Source of the DNA: Isochrysis galbana
Lineage: Eukaryota; Haptophyta; Isochrysidales; Isochrysidaceae
Reading direction: 5' to 3'
Assembly (NCBI GenBank): GCA_018136815.1
Contig: CM030935.1
Coordinates: 6,911,311-6,975,310 of the forward strand
Length of the DNA stretch: 64,000 bases
Of this stretch, positions 1 through 10,422 are shown one piece after another. The notes beneath the pieces are model-generated. The model was given only the letters and a program-made list of their open reading frames with translations. It ran no database searches and was not told the DNA's origin. Every line of letters begins with the position of its first letter. Within the stretch, counting starts at the first letter, position 1. The translations under genes and the position numbers were made by a program.

Positions 1-2167
1 ACCCTCAAGCGGTCAATCGACTGCTCTGTGGGCTGCACCCGTTTGCAGGCTACGGCACTAGTGCTGCAACTGCTGCGGCTTCACGTGAACTACGATCAGC
101 CCCTAAATGAGTGCTCTTCGACGGTGACATTGACCGGCGAGAAGCCGAGTGGTCGCATATGGATTGGCCGGTTGCAGTCGGGTGGCGATGCAGCAGTGCC
201 ACGTGGAAGGATAGAAGAAGCGGGAAGAGATTGGAGAAGGGAGTGAGAGAAGAGCGAGGGGGGGCGAGCGATAAGCCAATACTCTGTTTTTCACGCATTG
301 TTGTACGCTCCGATCCTCGAGTCCGCTTCGGTGAGTGCAAGATGGGTTTGCAGCTTTTTTCATTGCTTGTGCCCGCCTCCATGTGCTGCATTGTTAGAGC
401 TGTATTAGTCGTAGCCAAGCCACTTTGAGGTCTGACCCACCCCCATACGTGTTAAGCTATATGCGCAGTGGCGCTCTCTACCCGAGAGTCGAGAGAGGAC
501 GGGACGAGATGCACGATATTAATCTCATATTGCGCCAGACTCATACAACGTAAGCGTTAGTATTAGTAACGGCGTTAGTCAGCAGTTGCAGTGCCATACG
601 GCTTAAAAGTTCCGTCCTACATTATAGGACCGCGTCCTACGATTTCGGTGTATTTGTAGGACCCTGAGCTTGAAAGCCACACAAATTTCGAGAGTGAAGG
701 ATTGGGACTTCCCACCAACTGAAGGATAGTCCCAACTTAGTCTTGAGATCCTTAGCTCCCACTATGGCCAAAGCTGTATGTAGACTTCGTCTTGACCGAG
801 CTATCGGCTCCAGCGTGAACTGAGTACTTCGGCCATCGGAGGCCACCGGGTGCGTCGAGAATTTTGTTTTTGCCCCGCAAGAGGCAAAAGCCTCTCATTG
901 GGCTTCAAAACCAAGCTTGGTCTCCACTGAAGGTCGAAAAGAACCCATGCCAAAGAGCATTTCATCTCGTGGGAGCAAGTTCTAGGGAGCTCATCATGAG
1001 CCTCAAATCGTGTCCTCAGGTGCTTGCGGCAATCCGTAGAACAACGCCGTTTTTTGCCGGGAAGGCTTCCGCGAGTGGCAAATAACTCATTATGCTTTGA
1101 GAATGGTGTCTTGAGCCTCTAGGAGGACAGGAGGACTCAATGAGGGCAATGAGATGAACACAGAAACCAAATCCTAGCTCCCCATTCCTAGATTGAACCG
1201 TGTCTTCATAGTTCACAACGTCGTCCTACATTGTAGGACTCGTCCTACAAAATTATCTATAAAGCTGGGTACCCTTATCCGCATATATTCATATTCGTAC
1301 TAGCTGGGTTCTACTTCTATCCCGGGTCTGGTAGAGGGGGGCGAACTTCTCCGCCTCGAATCCGCCCGCCGCCACTTCCTCCAGTTCGTCGAGGCGCTGT
1401 CGCCCAAATTCGAGAATGACCGCCAGCTGCTCGGCGACCATTGTGGCGAGCTGGCTGGCCCGGTGCCTCGAGCCGGGAGAGCGACGCCGGCACAGAGTCC
1501 AGAGTCTCTCACTTGTCTCAAATAACAGCCAACACTGGCAGAAACAGCCTTCCCCCTCCCCCTCCCCCCTTGCCGGCCCCACTTCGCGTCTCGGGTCCCA
1601 TTGTCCCGCGATCCCACCTGCATCTCCTCGCTCACCATCGCAGCTCGAGAGAGAGCGATCTGCCGTGATCCGCCGTGTTGTGCATCGCCTAGAGATCGGT
1701 GATGAAACGACTTGAGCCGCCGGGGGGGGGCGGCGGCCGTTGCGGTGGTGTGCTTCCGGAGAATCTTCGCGCCCGCGGTCTGCTTTGAAACTCGGCGAAT
1801 CGCACGGCTTCACGGCGTATATGCGCCGTGTTTCATCCGCGGCCAGCTCACATCTCGAGAGAAAGCGAGCGCCGACGGGGGTGGTCTCATAGGGCGAGAT
1901 GGGTTCCACTTCCCGCAGCCATCAATCTCCGAGCGAGATCAACCAATCTCCTTGTGAGATCAACCGAGACCTCGATCACCCCGCCCGTGTCATCATCTCT
2001 TCTCTCTTCCTCTCTCTCTCTTCCCCGTGAGAGCCTCTCACAGCGTCTCCGGTCTTATCTCACCATTCCACCGGAAGAATACGGAAAGAGAAGAGACCCC
2101 TCAGCCACCGTAAGGAAGTTGAGGAGAGAGAGAGAGAAGGAGTTCTTACGCTCTCTCTGGGGATCTT
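1..2167. other. Gene-free stretch
   Basis: I see no frame here with convincing coding character. The open frames are short, lie on both strands and have no recognisable domain. The only structured feature is the palindrome-bounded repeat at 614-1248, listed separately. A weakly spliced host exon cannot be excluded. Confidence 0.5.
614..1248. repeat. Short repeat unit bounded by matching palindromes
   Basis: A 17-base palindrome, GTCCTACATTATAGGAC, lies at 614-630, followed by a second GTCCTAC at 634. A near-identical palindrome, GTCCTACATTGTAGGAC, lies at 1223-1239, again followed by GTCCTAC at 1242. About 590 bases with no coding potential separate them. The right-hand flank (GGGTACCCTTATCC and the nearby GTCCTAC) recurs in reverse at 15455-15505. 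This fits a non-autonomous DNA element or a dispersed repeat; no transposase is visible. Confidence 0.45.
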
Positions 2168-2177
2168 GAGCCGCCGC

Positions 2178-2295
2178 GCTCTCTCTTCTCTCTCCTCTCT
2201 CCCTCTCTCCCTCTTTCCCTCTCTCCCTCTCTCCCTCTCTCCCTCTCTCCCTCTCTCCCTCTCTCCCTCTCTCCCTCTCTCCCTCTCTCTCCTCT
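2178..2295. repeat. CTCTCC-type microsatellite
   Basis: An almost uninterrupted run of CTCTCTCC-like units, embedded in a wider CT/GA-rich zone (about 1980-2510). It sits just upstream of the hypothetical gene at 2534. Confidence 0.85.
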
Positions 2296-2533
2296 CGTGA
2301 TCCGAGGTGCGAGACGGAGAGAAGGGAAGAGGAAGAAGGAAGAAACGAGGGGCCTGGAAGGAGGAGGATATCAAATTACTCAGCGAGGGGAAGAGAAGAA
2401 GTGAAGGGAGGCGAGGGCAGTAGTGAGGGGAGGGGGGAGGAAGGAGAGGAAGAGAAAGAGGGCGAGAGCGAGCGAGAGAGAGAGAGAGGGAGAGAGGGAG
2501 AGAAGGAGGTGCCGCCGTTCGCGAGGAGCAGAC

Positions 2534-3658
2534 ATGTACCATTGGAGCGCTGCACCGCCCGCCTATCCTGCTTCCTTCAGCCGGCCCATGCAGGGCGGCT
2601 GTTTCCCCGTTTCCCCAGGGCGCCCCTCCTCCATCTGCTCTACCCACGTCCTCGATTCCTCGCCCTACATCTTCTCTCCCTCACCCTCGGAGGCGAGGAC
2701 CAGTGCGGCAATCGCTCTCTGTGCCCTTGGCGCTCCTCAAGGCAAGCCTGTCGCTGTCAGCGAGCCGTTGCAGACTGGCGCAGGCGCTCACGGGCCACAT
2801 TTGGCTTTCCGCCCGACTTTATATGCGGAAGTCCAGCAGCGCGCGTTAAGGCAGCACCTTTATCACAGGGGCGCACCAGGCAGTCATGAATTTCCACGTT
2901 TCCTGATCTACCCAGCGGCCACCGCACCGGCGGTGCCGATCAGCAATGGCAGAACGAGCCAGCACATGACACCTGTGAAGGTTATGCTGAAGCATGAGAA
3001 GACGGCGCAGCACAGCTCACTGCAAACTGCGATCTCGGTCGTTGGGTCGACGCCAAGCCAGGTGCACCGCCACAAGCGAAAGTACAGCAGCGAGACTGAT
3101 GTGGACACACACCTTTTACGAGAACGCAAAGTTGTGTGCGTCAGAGCAGCGACCGAACGTTTGATCCACGCCACAAGCTCGAACAATGCCGGTAGCCGAT
3201 CCAGCAACAAGGCGTCCAACAAGCCACCAAAGAAGACTTCGGCTGCACCGCCTCCAACTCAGATGTCCGACCTCGTCAAGGCGTGCGATGCGTGGAACGC
3301 GCTCTTATCGCTCCTTCCCCAAGGCAGGCACGAGGTCAAGTGGCTCCCACCTCATGACGTCTTCATGCACACGATTTCACAAGGGATCTGCCCGTCGGAA
3401 GCCTTCAAGCTGAAACAGATGTACGCTACATGCCACACCGAGCGCGCACGTGGCGGTGGACGCGAGCAATGTCGGGAGCTCTTGGATTTTATCCGCGTCA
3501 TTGGGACTTCATTTGTGAACTCAATCAAGCAATCACTCGCGCATGAGGAGAGGGTCCGATGGCATCCAGCTCTCACACTCACGCGGGCACCCCTGCCCTT
3601 CTTTCGGACAACACCTAGAGGAATGTACACAGAGCGTGTGACGAGAGCTCCAGCATAA
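2534..3658 (+). CDS. Hypothetical protein, unrecognised
   Basis: The frame is open from 2423, but its first 37 residues are a translated GA microsatellite (Arg/Glu rich), so I place the start at the ATG at 2534 (MYHWSAAPPAYP), giving 374 residues. The first 150 residues are Pro/Ser/Ala rich. The middle is basic (around HRHKRKYSSETD). The last 110 residues look like a folded domain with alternating hydrophobic helices, including SDLVKACDAWNALLSLL and ICPSEAFKLKQMYATCH. I recognise no family, signal peptide or membrane span. No intron is needed to keep the frame open, but one cannot be excluded. The ordinary amino-acid composition of the C-terminal part and the length of the frame support a real gene. 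Confidence 0.5.
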   Translation: MYHWSAAPPAYPASFSRPMQGGCFPVSPGRPSSICSTHVLDSSPYIFSPSPSEARTSAAIALCALGAPQGKPVAVSEPLQTGAGAHGPHLAFRPTLYAEVQQRALRQHLYHRGAPGSHEFPRFLIYPAATAPAVPISNGRTSQHMTPVKVMLKHEKTAQHSSLQTAISVVGSTPSQVHRHKRKYSSETDVDTHLLRERKVVCVRAATERLIHATSSNNAGSRSSNKASNKPPKKTSAAPPPTQMSDLVKACDAWNALLSLLPQGRHEVKWLPPHDVFMHTISQGICPSEAFKLKQMYATCHTERARGGGREQCRELLDFIRVIGTSFVNSIKQSLAHEERVRWHPALTLTRAPLPFFRTTPRGMYTERVTRAPA

Positions 3659-4568
3659 GGCATGCAAATGTGTACAAGGAGCTCCATCTCGATTGTTTCC
3701 CCGTGCACGGCCGCCTAGGCCAGTTCCTCTCCTCCGAAGTTGCCATGGAGGCGATGGATTTGGAGCCGCAACGATTACACGTGGGTAGGTGCATTAGGGG
3801 TAGGCCAGGATATCCACAAATTCTCGCCCAAATATCCCTAAAACTAACAAATATGCTAGAGCCGGCCCAAATATCCCCCAAAATATCTCAAAACGATCAT
3901 TATAAGTTCTCCTCGCACTTGCACCCATTCGTCGCCTGCCACACCCCCGCGGGCCCCTACCTACTTACTCTGCCTCTGTGTTGCCATCTCCATCTCTCTT
4001 CCTGCATTCCTTCTTTCCATGGTGCTACGGTGCTTAGTTAGTGCTCTTCTTTCTCATAGACCCAAACACAAATACACGAGGAGAAGTGAGACGGACAAGG
4101 CAACGGCAGTGCGCAGTGCGCACGTACGCACCCCCGAACCCAAACCGTTTTCCGTTTTTGCCAAACCCGGACAAAACCCGGAGAACGCACGCATCTGCAC
4201 GTGCACGCTCGCCTTTCCATCCCATCGACGCTTCTTGCAAGTGTTCTCCTCCGCTAAAAAATTCCAGCTCCACCATCTTAGTGCATTGAAGTGTACCTTG
4301 GCCCGAGGAGGTGATGGCGCCGTTGCTGTGCAGGTTGTGCATTACGCGCATTCCCACCTTGAGGATGGAGGATGGGGGAGGCAATGGAAGCGGCGAAGCG
4401 GCGTAGTCGCCGTCGATGCCCTTTAGGTTTCCCAAAGAGAGGCCCCCTCTCTTTGTTTTCCCGCCTTCGCGTGTTTTGGTTTCTCCCTTCGGGTTGCATC
4501 CTCTCCGTCCGATCGGCATCCTCCGATCCCGATCGATCTTCCATCTTCCTCTCTTTCCCCCGCGTGTG
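3659..4568. other. Intergenic stretch, nothing supported
   Basis: Short overlapping frames on both strands only. Several copies of a CCCAAATATCCC-like string occur at 3826-3890, a small AT-richer patch. No coding region, RNA gene or element end is recognisable. Confidence 0.4.
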
Positions 4569-5415
4569 TTAGGATAGGGGTGATTGCTCTCGATCCCCCT
4601 CCTCTGTTGTCTTGCTGCTGATGTGCATGTGGGCAATGATGAGGGTGTTGAGTGTGTCCGCTTGCGTGGCTCCCGTGTTCCGTCTCGGACACGCGTGCCG
4701 CGTGCCACGTGCCACGCGTGTCTGAATGAAGCAAGGTACAAGGTAGGTACTCCGTTGTGTGGTGCTCCTTGAGCCTCTGCTCGCTCTTGCGTCTTGCGTA
4801 GGTTGGCGCTGGTGGTCTTGTTGAGTCTTGCAGCACTTGCTGCAGGACTCCATGGGTGATTTGATGGTGGTCTTTCGACAGGCCGGGCCTGTGCCTCGTG
4901 CTTGTGACGGATCCGAGGTTACCACTGCCTCAGATGGGAACGGAGGGAACGGAAGGGCAGCGGCGAGAGGCGCGGCGGAAGTTGGGGAGTGGCCAATGAC
5001 GGGCTGGACCACCTCCTCAGCAGAGAAAGGCGGGAGGACGGGCTTGGGCGAGGGCGAGCGCGGCGATGGAGTGGACATGGCTGGGCGGATCGGGTTGGAT
5101 AGGCTGAGGCTTGGGGATTGGTGAGGGTTGGTATTGAGGTAGTGTTAAGAACGAGGGACGAGAACGGGAACGAGAACGAGGACGAGAGCGACGAACGAAG
5201 AACGACAGACGACGGACGGCTAGGGGCCGATGGACCGACAAGATGACACTACACTCACGTCAACACCCTCCACACTAACGTATCCCTATCACGGAACGCA
5301 CAGGAACCCGCTGGCAGATCGAACAAGGAAGAGAATGCTGACAAGAGAGCGACGGGGCGACGGACGATCCGACGGGGCGACAGTTACGCACAGGAATGAT
5401 CCACTATTCACATAG
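4569..5415 (-). mobile_element. Ty3/gypsy fossil: terminal repeat plus gag start
   Basis: Minus-strand fragment. Its 5' side (about 5140-5415) matches, on the opposite strand, the terminal-repeat-like segment at about 53560-53850; shared landmarks are CTCCACACTAAC and GACAAGAGAGCGACG. It is followed at 5078 by a gag-like N terminus beginning MSTPSPRSPSPKP, which resembles the starts at 32152, 57766 and 53917. Only the 5' end of the element is present, and the visible frame fades by about 4570. Family: Ty3/gypsy, by similarity to the other copies in this window. It is diverged from the others, so probably older than the copy at 41529-46928. Confidence 0.55.
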
Positions 5416-6991
5416 GTCGAAATGGGAGTCTCTACAGACAGTTATCGTACATAATACTATTAACCCGAGTACGGGGGACATATACACTGCGGAGGAATGC
5501 GCGGCTTACTTGCCGGACGGGGAACGTTGGATGCGCCATAGAGGTAATTACATATCGGTAGGCCCCTTTCTTAAGTCGTGGGAAAAGATTTCCGAATGGA
5601 CTAGATCAAGACTAGCAAATACCACATTCGACTATATAGACCTTCTTAGAAAACAAGCGAAGCCCCCGCCCCCGGCTCCGGAGGAGCAAGAGTTAGTCCC
5701 GCAAGAAGATCCAGACGCACACGATCTAGGCGACATTCTAGTGGACAAAGACCACAACTTTTATCTGCATCGAAGAGGCGACTACCACGAAGTCCAGCTA
5801 AACGTTATATGGGAGAGCCCCACATCCACGAGCGGATCAGTCCGCAACTACTGCCTGACGAGTTATACACTCCGCTGAAGTGGGGACGAGCGTACGATGG
5901 CCCGGCGGAAACGGCTTATCCGATACCTCAAGAATACACCCTAAGAGGCACGCACACAACGCTAGAGGATTTGAGTGTAAGGGTCTTGACCAAAGCTTTC
6001 CTCGCACTGAGGAAAACAAAAGCACAAAAATCCACGCTAAGATGGGAAAAAAGGCTACCGGCCCTATCGGGAAAGTGGAAACAAATATCGCAATTATACA
6101 AATATAACTTTTTAACACCTAGAGACTCTTATATGCACTTCAAACATGTCCTACATAGGAGGATAGCTACGGCAAACCGTTTCGCCGATGATCCAACGTG
6201 CCGCTTTTGCGGCATAGCCCCTGAGAGTTCCACCCACCTGGCCTCGTGTATCTCGACGGAGCCCGTCTTTGAATTCATAGAAGGACTTTTAGGGATTAGC
6301 CTTAGGCCGGGATCCGAAACAGCTCAACGTCTTTTTTGCTATCAAGTGGACAGACCGCACCCCTCCTCGGGATACTTAGGTATCCTGGCGTGGAGGTATA
6401 TCCTAACCGACTTCTATAACATCCAGTACGGCAACGCGGACGGCAGGTCCGTTAGGTCGATCTTAAGAGCGATCCTTGCAAGATACCACCTATGAGTAAC
6501 GGCGAAAGTCGGTTTCTTTCAGAGGCTGAAAAAACAACGAGAGAATATGGGGCTACACGCCCCGAGCAACAAACATATTAAGAAGATGATAAGTCCGCTG
6601 TACACGGTAGACAAAGAGTTCAATCTAGGATCATCGGAAGACCTCTTGCAGGCGGCAAGAGGACTGGACATCCGTAACATCACTTAAGGCACCTAAACCA
6701 CGTCTTAGAAGAAACCACGGAGGATATCAATGTGGATCCTACGATATACGATGGATGAAATCAGACACAACTCCGGCATGAAAGGACGAACCACAGTCTC
6801 CCGCCCCCTTCTCTCCAACTCCCGGCCGAAGCAGCGCGCGCGGCCTCCCCGGAACCAGCTTCTCCGACTAAAGAGGGAACTGGGAAAGGGGGAGGGGGTT
6901 GTTAGGGGTTAAGGTTGGGTAGTAGGGAGGTACACTAGCACGCTGCCTCACGCCGCATGCGTAGCGGGGAATTTTAAGAAGATTTTTTTTT
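5396..6991 (+). mobile_element. LINE 3' part: C-terminal zinc-finger region and tail
   Basis: A 5'-truncated non-LTR retrotransposon. The frame from 5396 (IHYSHRSKWESLQ) shifts near 5800 into the frame ending at 6495. That frame carries HFKHVLHRRIATANRF followed by CRFCGIAPESSTHLASC, the C-x2-C...H...C zinc motif found near the C terminus of many LINE polyproteins. An in-frame TGA at 6493 interrupts it, and the same frame then stays open to TAA at 6687. After about 290 bases of 3' UTR it ends in GTAGCGGGGAATTTTAAG and a run of nine T at 6983-6991. The reverse-transcriptase core is absent. It closely resembles the copy at 22779-23890. Its left edge abuts the gypsy terminal repeat. Confidence 0.75.
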
Positions 6992-7063
6992 TCCTCCCTC
7001 GTCCTCGCCCCCTTCCTCCCCCGCGTCCTCGCCCCCTTCCTCCGCGTCCCCGTCCGCCTTGCC

Positions 7064-7460
7064 GCTGCTCGCCCACGGTGTGCTCATGTCCGTCGCGTGG
7101 GGCGTGCTCCTCAACATGAATGGCGCCGGACACGGCGCCTTAGGCTCGGTGCTCGCCCAGGCGAGGAAAGCTAGAGTGGACGTCATGCTACTCCAAGAGC
7201 TGCACGCCTACGCCGACGGTAGGCACCTTCGAGCATGCATGACCGCCAAGGCCCTGGGGTGGCAGATGGTACACGCACCTGCCAATGCCTCGGACCCGGC
7301 GAGTGGGGTGGGAATCGCGGTGCGCGACTCCTCCCCCAGGGTGAAACTGATACCGGACGCGACCGAGACGCTGATAGAAGGCAGATGCCTGCGAGCTAGA
7401 TGCGTAATAGACTCTAAAGAACTGGAAATAATATCCGTATACTTAAGCGCCATACCTGCA
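7064..7460 (+). mobile_element. LINE endonuclease fragment, first half
   Basis: The frame encodes the first half of an exonuclease-endonuclease-phosphatase (AP-endonuclease-like) domain: an N-terminal NMNGAGHG where intact copies have YNINGTKGG, then VDVMLLQELHAYADG, GWQMVHAP and DPASGVGIAVRDSS, ending at EIISVYLSA. It aligns residue for residue with the minus-strand copy at 7465-9573 but differs at many positions, so it is a different member of the same family. It stops exactly where that convergent copy begins. Upstream, 6992-7060 is GA/CT-rich sequence shared with 15041-15085. Confidence 0.7.
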
Positions 7461-7464
7461 GTTT

Positions 7465-9622
7465 TTCTATCTGGGTGCCTCTAGCCCCCGGGCTAGCGCT
7501 CAGGTACACTGAGAGGATATGGTATAGTTTTTCGTGTATCTCTATGTCCATTTTTACGCATCTTCCCTTTATGATTTCCACTACTGAGTCTACTCTAGGG
7601 ATCACCCTGGCGCACGCTTCGCGAATCGCAATCGCGACTCCGCTTGCCGGGTCCGCTAGCTCTCCCGGCGAAGCAAACCAATGCCAGCCTAGGAGGGTCG
7701 CCGTTCTGTGTGAACGGCGGTGCGAGCCGTCTTCGTATGCGTGCAGCTCTTGGAGGAGGAGTATGTCTACTCCCGCCTTACGCGCTTGGGATAGCACCGC
7801 GGCCAGCTTGCCGCCTTTGGTGCCGTTGATGTTGTAGGTCGCGACCCGGATAGGTCCTTCACCTGGGTATCCGAGGGTGGAGTCGAATGTGAATCTAGGG
7901 TGCGGTGGTGGGCGGGCCGCGTCTCGTTCTAGCGCGATTAGCTTTGCGGCTAGGGCCGACGCGCACTCCGGATGAAGGAAGAGGCACGACGGGCCGTTCA
8001 GACAGACCCCCGGGATCTTCTTGTGGGGATGAAGGTGGCAGCGGATCGTGCACTTGTTGTCGATCCATGCTCCCGGGATCTCGTGCGAAAGGTTGCAGCG
8101 GACTCCGCGCTTGTTGCGGAGGCATAGGCCTTGCTTGAAGCGCGAACATGGCTTGGGCGGCTCTTTGCCCAGTGCCTCGCGAGCCGACTTGGGGCGGGGG
8201 GTGGTCTTCCAGCCTTCCCTGCGTTCCTTGCGTTTGGCCGCCTCCTCATCGCATCCGCAGAGGCGATGCATGGGGGTCAGGCCGCGGGCTATTTCCGGGC
8301 GCCAGCCTTTGCATCCTTTAGCGCTGCCGTGGATCATTAGTTTGTGGCCCGATTGCATTGCCTGGGGCATCTGCAGAGGCTTGCACGCGCGGATCGCGTA
8401 GTTAACCGGCACCGGCTTGTTGTCGATGATTAGAATCAGCTTGCGCGGAAAGTTGCCCGCTAGAAAGTTGCCTTGGGCCGCTGAGATGTAGATGTGCCAG
8501 CGCGTGGAGTGGGCCACCTTGGAGACGAATGTGCCAGAGTCACCTTCGAGTTTCATGCGTTCCCGGTTCCCCTTGAGGAACGTGAATCCTTCTTTCTCGA
8601 CGGCTTTGACGATGACGCTCAGCGTGATCACGGAGGCTTGCGCCAGCCCCTCTGCTTCGACCACGACGTGGGCTGCCACGTCTTGGAGTGCCTCGTACAG
8701 CGCCTTGCGCGACGAGGGGCCCTTTTTGTTGAGCTTGTCCTCAATGGCTTCTATCTTGATCCTCACCTTGACGTCAACGTTATGCACCTTGATCGTGGTT
8801 TGCTCGCCGTAGCGAGCTTTGAATTGTTGCATGCAGTCCTCATTCACCCCGATGTGCCATGGCCCTTTTGAGGAACGGGCCCAGAAGTCGGGCTCAGGGT
8901 CAACACCCTCGAGCTCAAGCAGAAGTTCGACGATGGCGGCGTAGACCGTCGTGTCGAGTAGAGTGAGGTCGCCCTCCTGGTGGAACGACATGTCGTACGT
9001 GGCATCAGTGTCCATGTTGGAGTCTTCTTCTTCAGAGTCTAGCTGCTGAGGGGCAGGGGTGGGCTGATCGGTGGTGAGCATCGCGAGATCTAGAGATTGG
9101 GAGGGAGAGTAGCGTGCAGCTCTTGAAGTCCGGTCTTGCCATCGGCTCACCGCTGGCCATTCCTCCCTGTCTTGACAGGGGTGTGTGTTGTGCGTTTTGC
9201 CAATGCTTGCAACCAGTATGTTGTGCCCATGAGGGCCACCCGGTCTCGAGCCGCGCCGCCGTGGCAGCGCGACCGTCACCAGGGTGAGAGGGGCCTCTGC
9301 CATAAGGCATGCCCATGGAGGATGAGGAAGTGTGGTCGTGGAGGTGGTGTGTTGGGGTCTACAGACTGCCACCCCCCATGTGGGGGGCCAGCATGTCTGT
9401 CTTGGCGGGTGTGGCCGAGGCCACGGGCCGCGGGGTGCGACCGGGGTCGCACACACCTGCTCGGCCTCTGACGGCGGACGCGGTCGCTTCGATTGCGACA
9501 GGTCCATGGGGGCTGGGGGGCCGCCCTCGGCGGGGGGCCCGAAGGAGAGGAGAGGCGCGCCGGCGCGCTCCATCGCGTCTAACTATAAAGTTAGTTGCGG
9601 TGAGACTATTAAGAAATTAATT
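7465..9622 (-). mobile_element. LINE 5' part: gag-like, CCCH and endonuclease domains
   Basis: A single open frame reads from the ATG at 9573 (MERAGAPLL) to about 7465. Residues 1-200 are Pro/Ser rich. Residues 230-420 form a gag-like domain (KGPWHIGVNEDCMQQFKARYG) shared with the copies at 21-22 kb and 39 kb. Residues 470-540 carry two zinc-finger-like motifs: C-x7-C-x8-C-x3-H, then C-x5-C-x3-H. An EEP endonuclease follows from about residue 575 (VATYNINGTKGG, ILLLQELHAYEDG). It breaks off at SVYLSASPGARGTQIEKLQ, so the catalytic C-terminal half and the reverse transcriptase are missing here. The 5' UTR is short (9574-9622), with a TAACTATAAAGTTA palindrome. Unlike typical two-ORF LINEs, gag-like and endonuclease parts share one frame. 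Confidence 0.8.
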
Positions 9623-9649
9623 AATTAATCTCAGGAAGCGGCCTTGCGG

Positions 9650-9999
9650 TGGCCGCCGCCGGCGTCGCGCTCGCCGTCGCGTCGGTGCCCCGAGGGCGCC
9701 ACTTCTCGCACCCCCATCACACGGTCACACGCTCGGGATCGTCGCCTTCGCCCTCGCCCTGCTGCAGCCGCTCAACGCGCTCGTGCGCGGCACGCCCGGC
9801 ACCCGCACCACACGCCGCGCCGTGTGGCGGGTCGCGCACAAACAAGGGGACGGGCTACGCCGTGCTCGGCGTGGGCGTCTACCAGGCCCTCTCGGGGCGC
9901 GCCCTCATGCCAAGCCAAGGCGACGCCGTTCTCGTCGCGTACGTGGTGCTCCTGGGCCTCTCCTTCGGGGTGCTCGCGGGGGGGCTCATGGTAGGGTGA
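9650..9999 (+). pseudogene. Cytochrome b561-like C-terminal remnant
   Basis: Pieces in successive frames resemble the end of a cytochrome b561-type haem protein: HGHTLGIVAFALALLQPLNA, then LVRGTPGTRTTRRAVWRVAHK, and, after a frame change near 9845, TGYAVLGVGVYQALSGR followed by a hydrophobic helix (VLVAYVVLLGLSFGVLAGG) and a stop at 9997. Spaced His residues before hydrophobic helices, an LQP turn and an Arg-rich loop are typical of the family. At least one frame change is needed, and no upstream exons are visible next to the LINE, so I call it a pseudogene fragment. Sequencing error or a missed intron could mimic this. Confidence 0.4.
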
Positions 10000-10422
10000 G
10001 AGTCCCCACAGGGAGGGGAAGAAACCCTGAGGGAAAGGAGACCAAATGAAGGCAAGCCGCCTGAGGTGGTCCGACGGGCCCTGCCGAGGGGCGGGACAGT
10101 TGGAGCCCTGAGGGGGAGGGCACGATGCGCCTCCCCGATGTGCACTAAGTATAAGTAAATACTTAGTTGTCCTCATTGTAGAATAACATAAATCAGATGG
10201 GAAGAGTACCTCCGCACACGCTTTGTGGCACGCACGGGGGCGTGCTTGCTTAATTAACGCGAGCTTGCAACGTATACTTTGCGCAACCGACGCGCCTAAA
10301 TAGAAATTAGAAGGGGCCACATTCCGCCCCGAGCACCCCCAAAACTTCGTGCTCTTATGCTCACTTGGCTCACTCACATCGACAGCCAAGCGGCCATCAC
10401 GTACACCGTCGAGCCAGGCCTA
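10000..10422. other. Intergenic stretch
   Basis: No coding region seen. It is GC rich up to 10140 and AT richer from 10140 to 10320. It lies between the cytochrome-like remnant and the 3' end of the flavin-reductase-like gene. Confidence 0.4.

Noticed and set aside
1289-1909. 206-residue minus-strand frame
   Set aside because: Biased composition, competing frames on the other strand and no recognisable motif.
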